A stretch of DNA of 64,000 nt from Diphasiastrum complanatum (Eukaryota; Streptophyta; Lycopodiopsida; Lycopodiales; Lycopodiaceae), in the NCBI GenBank assembly GCA_029204225.1, contig CM055114.1:18722776-18786775 (forward strand), given 5' to 3'. The stretch's first letter is position 1. Each line of letters starts with the position of its first letter. Under the pieces are notes generated by a model. It was not told where the DNA came from. It saw nothing but the letters and a program-made list of their open reading frames with translations, and did no database searches. Both the position numbers and the translations under genes were made by a program. This document shows positions 59,076-64,000 of this stretch, in pieces.

Positions 59076-60645
59076 TACTCAATCTTTGCCTACCTTAAAG
59101 AGCCAAGATGGAAAAGTATCAAGATCAGGCTGGGACAAGGAGAGAAATCAAGGTGCAGAAGCAACAAGGCACGGAGTGGACCATAAAGTGGGCAATCAAA
59201 TGATAAATCCTTTGGCTCAGGGAGCCTTGATACCTGTGCGAAACTGATCAAATCTGGAGCTCAGGGAGCTCAACACAAAGTGCATTAAGGACAAATCAGG
59301 AGCTCAAAGGAGTTTCAAAGTCGAAAGTTAGAAGCAACAGGGGCGAACATTTCAAAGAAAGGCCTCTGTCACCAGTTAATAAGGTTCTTGGGTTTTACGA
59401 AAGCGATATCAAATCTACGCTTTTCCCAGAAAAAGAGATATTTTCAAGTTATGTAATTTTTCAGTACAAAGAGCTGAGCCTCCGACTTGTGGTGTGCCAG
59501 CTTCAATGTTAATAAAAAGTGGCCAGTAAATTGAGTACTGTGCCAAGTATCTTAAATGTATAGTTATTTTAATTGGGAGACACCTTTACTTTAATCTGAC
59601 ATCTGATGAGGACATCAGATTTTATAAAGGTGGGGTGGATGTTGTAAAGCTATCTTCATAAGCTTTACTTCCGGCGCCACTGGCGCCAACATTGTGCCCG
59701 GCGCCAGCAGCGCCCCTGCTGCTCCCGGTGCCACTGTGACCAGAACCCAGCCGGCGCCAAGTTCCTATGGCTGAAAATCTTTGATCGGTTCTAGCGAAAT
59801 CCAAAGAGCTCAGATCAATGTGCAATCACCTCACACGATCTAGGCATGATTAAAGGAAGCCTGGGGATCAACAAAATCTAGAGAGATAAAATGACTTTCT
59901 AGAAAGAGAAAATCCTAGAGAGAGAAGAACGTGCTTTACCAACTTGGGTAGAGTGCTTGGTATGAGGGGGGGTGCCGAATCACACCAATACTATAGGGGA
60001 GTGCGGGTTGCGACTCAGGGCGAGCTCCAACCAAGTCTCAGCCTCCCTTGTTGGAATGTTGTCATGGCCCTCGCCTTGGCATGCTAGCGCCACGGAGACT
60101 AGGGTCGGTCACACACTTGAAATGTAACCTTCTTAGATTTATCAATAAAGTGGGATTTTCCTCAAACTGACTATGATTACCTTCTGGATTTCAGTGTTCG
60201 GTAAAAGCGCCAGTTGTAAGGCCGCTTTCAAAATTTTTAAGTTGGCACATAGCTGAGGGTCGTATCCCGGGACGCCAGCGGTATGCCGTCGGGACCATTT
60301 GATCCAGGAACTGGTTGTTTCCATATCTGTCGCGGCTTGTGGTTCCGAGTGTTCCTTGCATGAACGTGAATGGGTTAAGCTCTTGGAGAATGGGCTCTAA
60401 CCTGTCGGTTGAGTTGGATGGCTTGCTTGGGTGGAAGTTACCTGTTTATGGCTGTCCAGTCTGACGTGGCGCCAGGTTGGCTTCCAGCGCTCGTGACGAA
60501 GCTTTCAGTTGGTTAAGTCTGATGTAAGTCATACCGCTTGCTTGGAATGGATGTTACTCGTTTGTAACGAAGCTTCGAGTTGGTTAAGTTTGATGGATGT
60601 CGGGTGGCTTGCTTGGAGGGAAATCACCCACATCGGGACCCCCGA

Positions 60646-61229
60646 AGAGAGAGTGAGAAATAATTTTGTTTGTTAGTTTCTCATTGTTTATTCATGAGAT
60701 ATATTATGCATTCTAAATTTTGATAGATTACATTTGAGTCATAAAGTGCATTTTCATAGTATCTTGAACATGGTGAAATTGATGTAACAATGATTAATGA
60801 TGTTTAATTTAACAATGTATCTATGATTTGTATTCTAATAATTATTATTTTGTTGATTGATTTGTAATCTAACAATGATTTGGTTTCCGTTGTTTGCTTT
60901 TATAGAGAAAAAAAGAGATGCATTTTAGAAGGAATTAAAAATCATCCAAACAATAGGTGAGATATGTTTTTATCATCTTAAATTGATGTTTTGTTTGTTT
61001 TTTATTGTTTGTATATATTTACGACAAATTTATACAAGATGAAACAATAAACAATCATTCCATACATAATGAGATAGAGATGATCAAATACAAAAGTTTA
61101 TATTCATAATTCAAAAAAGTGTACATATTTGCATCTAATTCATGAAAAGAGCATTGATACTAATACTCTTTTTTTCTACTTTTGCAAATACTAAAAATAC
61201 ATCAAATCTAAGAAGTAATAGTAGGCTTC
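60646..61229. other. AT-rich intergenic stretch
   Basis: No gene seen; TTTGTTGTTTG-like words recur. Confidence 0.5.
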
Positions 61230-62370
61230 TCAGTCTTCGCTATCTTCTCCCTCATCGTTGTCCGAAGCCGAATCTTGTCCTTCGTCTTCGCCTTCGTCCC
61301 CTTCGTCTTCATTCCCTTCTTTTCCTTGGTTTCCTCCCGTACTTTCTTCCACAAATGAAGCGGATGCCCTCTACATACACATTCACAAAACAGATTAATA
61401 ATTATTAGCCAAACACATGTCATAAAATTGAAATGACATAAAAATTGTGTATCAAAATAAGAAAAATACAAATTATGTAACAAAACTTCACCCTTGGATG
61501 TACGTCGTGTGCCGCAAGATGATCAACCAAGGCACAAATAGCCATGGCGATATCCAATATTGTACTCGGCATTTATATACTTACGCCCATAATCTTCAAC
61601 CTACATCAACACAAATCAATGATTAGAAAAAAGCAAAAAAAAAATTGATAAACAATAAACATATGAAATGCAATTAGCTAAAAGTGAATTGCTTACAAAT
61701 TGGGCATGCATATTGGCCTTGCCTCCCGATCCAAGGTGAGATTGGCCTAAAACATTAAGTCTTGATTTAGTTGCCTCTCTTTGTTGCTTAAAGTGCTCGG
61801 GATTAGGATGCTTGGATTCATAAACAACTTTTTCCCAATCTTTTTTAGATGCCCATCCCGGCCTCTTCTTGCCTTACTACATAATCGTCTTAATGATTGG
61901 CACTTATGACGAATGTGCGTACACATACTCGTCTTCGTCCCTTTGTCATTAAATCGATTTGGTTCTGGAAACTCACGGTACAATATATCAAGTATCTTGT
62001 CTTTGTCCCCTTGGTCTTGTTGCTCCCAAGGGTTAAACAAATCGTGACCAAAGTATTTAAGAGTAAGGTCGTGCAATCTATTGATGACGACCTTACCCCT
62101 AATGTCCATGATGATGGAACCATCCTCATCAAGGTCATAGAAAATATTCGTGGATTCTTCCGACGGCATGTCCGTCGAAACGAATCCATGATCTTGTTGA
62201 TCGGATTCTCCTTCGGAAAGACAAAGGGCTTTCATCCTTTGCCTTTCCTCGGGAGATAGCATAGTATAAAAATCTCGCACTCGATTGAAATCCGATCCCA
62301 AGGCTTGTCCTCTTCCACCGGAAGAAGATCTTGGCCTCCTCCTTGATGCTCCGCTACCACTAGTAGACAT
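61230..62370 (-). pseudogene. Transposase_24-like (Ptta/En/Spm) protein gene, three exons, one frameshift
   Basis: Exon 1 begins at ATG 62370 with MSTSGSGASRRRPRSSSGGR and runs to 61697 before a GTAAGC donor. It contains YTMLSPEERQRMKAL, DIRGKVVINRLHDLTLKY, DKDKILDILYREFPEPNRF and, after a frameshift at about 61865, GWASKKDWEKVVYESKHPNP and SHLGSGGKANMHAQF. This follows the plan of the plant Transposase_24 family ('W--i----' helix, 'W---vy-w-s', 'hTgGSk'). An acceptor (GATGTAG) at 61601 opens exon 2 (GRKYINAEYNIGYRHGY, stop or shift). A third exon after TGTATGTAG (from about 61376) encodes an acidic tail, GNEDEGDEGEDEGQDSASDN, ending at TGA about 61230. Such proteins are thought to act with tnp2-type transposases; the tnp2 here lies 31 kb away. 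Confidence 0.65.
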
Positions 62371-62449
62371 GACTATTGAGAGAAAGATATGAAGTTGTGA
62401 AAAAAACTTGGAAAGATATCAAATGTGAAAAATGAAAAAATGAAAGAGA

Positions 62450-62930
<481 letters not shown>

Positions 62931-63002
62931 TGAGAGCCTCAAGGAATCCACAAAAAAGTGTGGAGAAATAATGAATGAGGCCCTTTATATTCATTTTCCA
63001 GA

Positions 63003-63080
63003 TTTAAAGTGTCGTGTGGCTCTGCCACGCATTTTTTTGCCACGTGTGGCAGTGCCATGCAATTTTTTTTGCATGGAAAT
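63003..63080. repeat. second group of TGCCACG-type palindromes
   Basis: GTGTGGCTCTGCCACGC, TTGCCACGTGTGGCAGTGCCATGC and GCAATTTTTTTTGCATGG follow one another, related to the words at 55971-56099. Confidence 0.75.
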
Positions 63081-63819
63081 CCGTGATTACGGCTTGGTAT
63101 GTGTCATATGGCGAGTGGTTTGCCAAAATGACAAATTATGGAAGTAAAAAAATGATTTGACTCTAATTTTAGAAATAATTTTTGAGGACAAAAGCATGTG
63201 GGTGATATGACATATTTTGAGTACCAGAGGACCATGTTTATTTTGAAGATTTTGATGAGTTTTTGAAAAGGACAAATGAGTATTAATTGTATTTTGATTT
63301 GGTATAAGACAAGTAGATGATTTGATATGGTTGGTCTTTACGAACAAGAAAACATGCATGTTTATTACTTACCCTGTTAACTTGTCTTCATCGCTAAGAA
63401 TGATCTGAATGTAATTCATCTCGTTGTGATTAACTGCATATATGCACAAGTACAAAACACAAATAACATAAAATTAATCATTTTTTCAAGAATGATAAGT
63501 TGGGTTCTTATCTTTCGATATTTAGATAGCATGATTCTTATCTTCTGATATTTAGATAACATGGTTTTTATCTTTCGAGAATGGTATGATTCTAATGTTT
63601 TAGTTTTTAGATAGTAGTATTCTTACACGTTGTCGCTTATATGATTCTTATGCATCTTGGTATAGGTTCTAAACGCATATCTATCTCTCTTCTTTTGTTA
63701 TCACAGGCATGAAAGTCCCACTCCAATATGCATGAAAGTTCTGTAGTCAATTTTCTTTTCTACTTCATCTCAATATCTTAGGGTTTATTGTAATGTATTG
63801 TATGTTTATGAATGTAGTA
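63081..63819. other. intergenic, no gene seen
   Basis: AT-rich. GATTCTTATCTTCTGATATTTAGATA and TTTTATCTTTCGAGA-type phrases recur three times at 63500-63610, a short degenerate tandem repeat. Confidence 0.5.
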
Positions 63820-63825
63820 ATCATG

Positions 63826-64000
63826 TCGAGGTGAAAGCTCTGGAGACTTTGTTTCAACTTTTTATGCATCATTAACTCTTGAGCAGATAGCACAACTGCA
63901 AGATATGCTTAGCCAAGATGTGGGTGGTTCCTCACAAGCCTGGCCGCAGCTCCCACCCCTACCAAAGAGTCAACCACCAATCATTATTATGATGTGGATC
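63826..64000 (+). CDS. partial coding frame running off the window
   Basis: After a GTAG acceptor-like site the frame is open to the window end: GDFVSTFYASLTLEQIAQLQ, DMLSQDVGGSSQAWPQLPPL and PKSQPPIIIMMW. It is Gln/Pro-rich with a short amphipathic helix. No domain can be named from 58 residues. Confidence 0.35.

Larger units (their letters stand above)
56130..60645 (+). mobile_element. two-LTR retrotransposon without recognisable polymerase (LARD-like)
   Basis: The 5' LTR (56130-57375) starts TGTTGTAAAACTATC and ends GCGCTACA. A primer-binding site TGGTATCAGAGT lies at 57378-57389. The internal part (57376-59639) has only short frames without known domains. A polypurine tract (AAAGGTGGGGTGGA) precedes the 3' LTR (59640-60645), which is the same sequence but lacks the last about 170 bases and a 21-base segment near its start. 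The LTRs begin with GGCGCC-rich sequence. Lack of gag and pol suggests a non-autonomous element that depends on enzymes of a partner. Confidence 0.9.

Overview
The window looks like nuclear DNA of a land plant with a large, repeat-dominated genome. The evidence is AT-rich intergenic sequence, many broken Ty1/copia elements, initiator-Met primer-binding sites, CACTA-associated domains (tnp2, DUF4218, DUF4216, Transposase_24-like), a cytochrome P450 exon of the plant 72-clan type, an interstitial TTTAGGG run and long CT/GA microsatellites. The loose spacing would fit a fern, lycophyte or gymnosperm, but sequence alone does not settle the lineage. Most long open frames here are shadows or relics. 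Very few genes look intact.

Layout. 0-1.5 kb: an LTR end with a primer-binding site, a CT microsatellite, and a previously hidden PIF1/Helitron-type helicase relic on the minus strand. 1.5-7.6 kb: two copies of a copia gag fragment fused to an unidentified exon-like cargo. 7.7-9.5 kb (minus): a Ulp1-like cysteine protease gene directly after a centromeric-type histone H3 (CENH3-like) gene, both with in-frame stops. 10.5-12.5 kb (minus): an unidentified multi-exon family with a second copy at 41.7-42.8 kb. 12.9-16.8 kb: copia integrase and LINE fragments, then an FCP1/SCP-like HAD protein gene with a frameshift and a duplicated tail. 16.9-18.9 kb: a satellite of about 115-140 bp units, each carrying a dyad of the type TTGACGGAC-N3-GTCCGTCAA. 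21.4-22.9 kb: an unidentified transposase-like gene.

24-31.4 kb: pieces of CACTA elements interrupted by a 1.7-kb palindrome made of two opposed LTRs around a 166-bp spacer. That spacer has an inverted copy 3 kb away. 31.4-35.2 kb: two copia polymerase genes in opposite orientation, one open for 425 codons and one decayed. 35.2-42.8 kb: AT-rich DNA with tentative exons of unknown genes. 43.2-43.5 kb: a lone first exon of a cytochrome P450. 44.2-53.3 kb: tandem duplications and nested LTR elements.

54.4-56.1 kb: a duplicated serine/arginine-rich module, two tandem tRNA-like SINE units and clusters of short perfect palindromes. 56.1-60.6 kb: a two-LTR element with primer-binding site and polypurine tract but no recognisable polymerase, so probably non-autonomous. 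Its leader carries five stem-like repeats. 61.2-62.4 kb: a Transposase_24-like three-exon gene with an acidic tail. The last 180 bases hold a partial coding frame.

The genes do not form a pathway. What unites the window is repeated capture, inversion and duplication by mobile elements. The most unusual items are the CENH3-like/Ulp1-like pair, the palindromic LTR structure, the dyad satellite, the clusters of short palindromes and the two-copy unidentified family.
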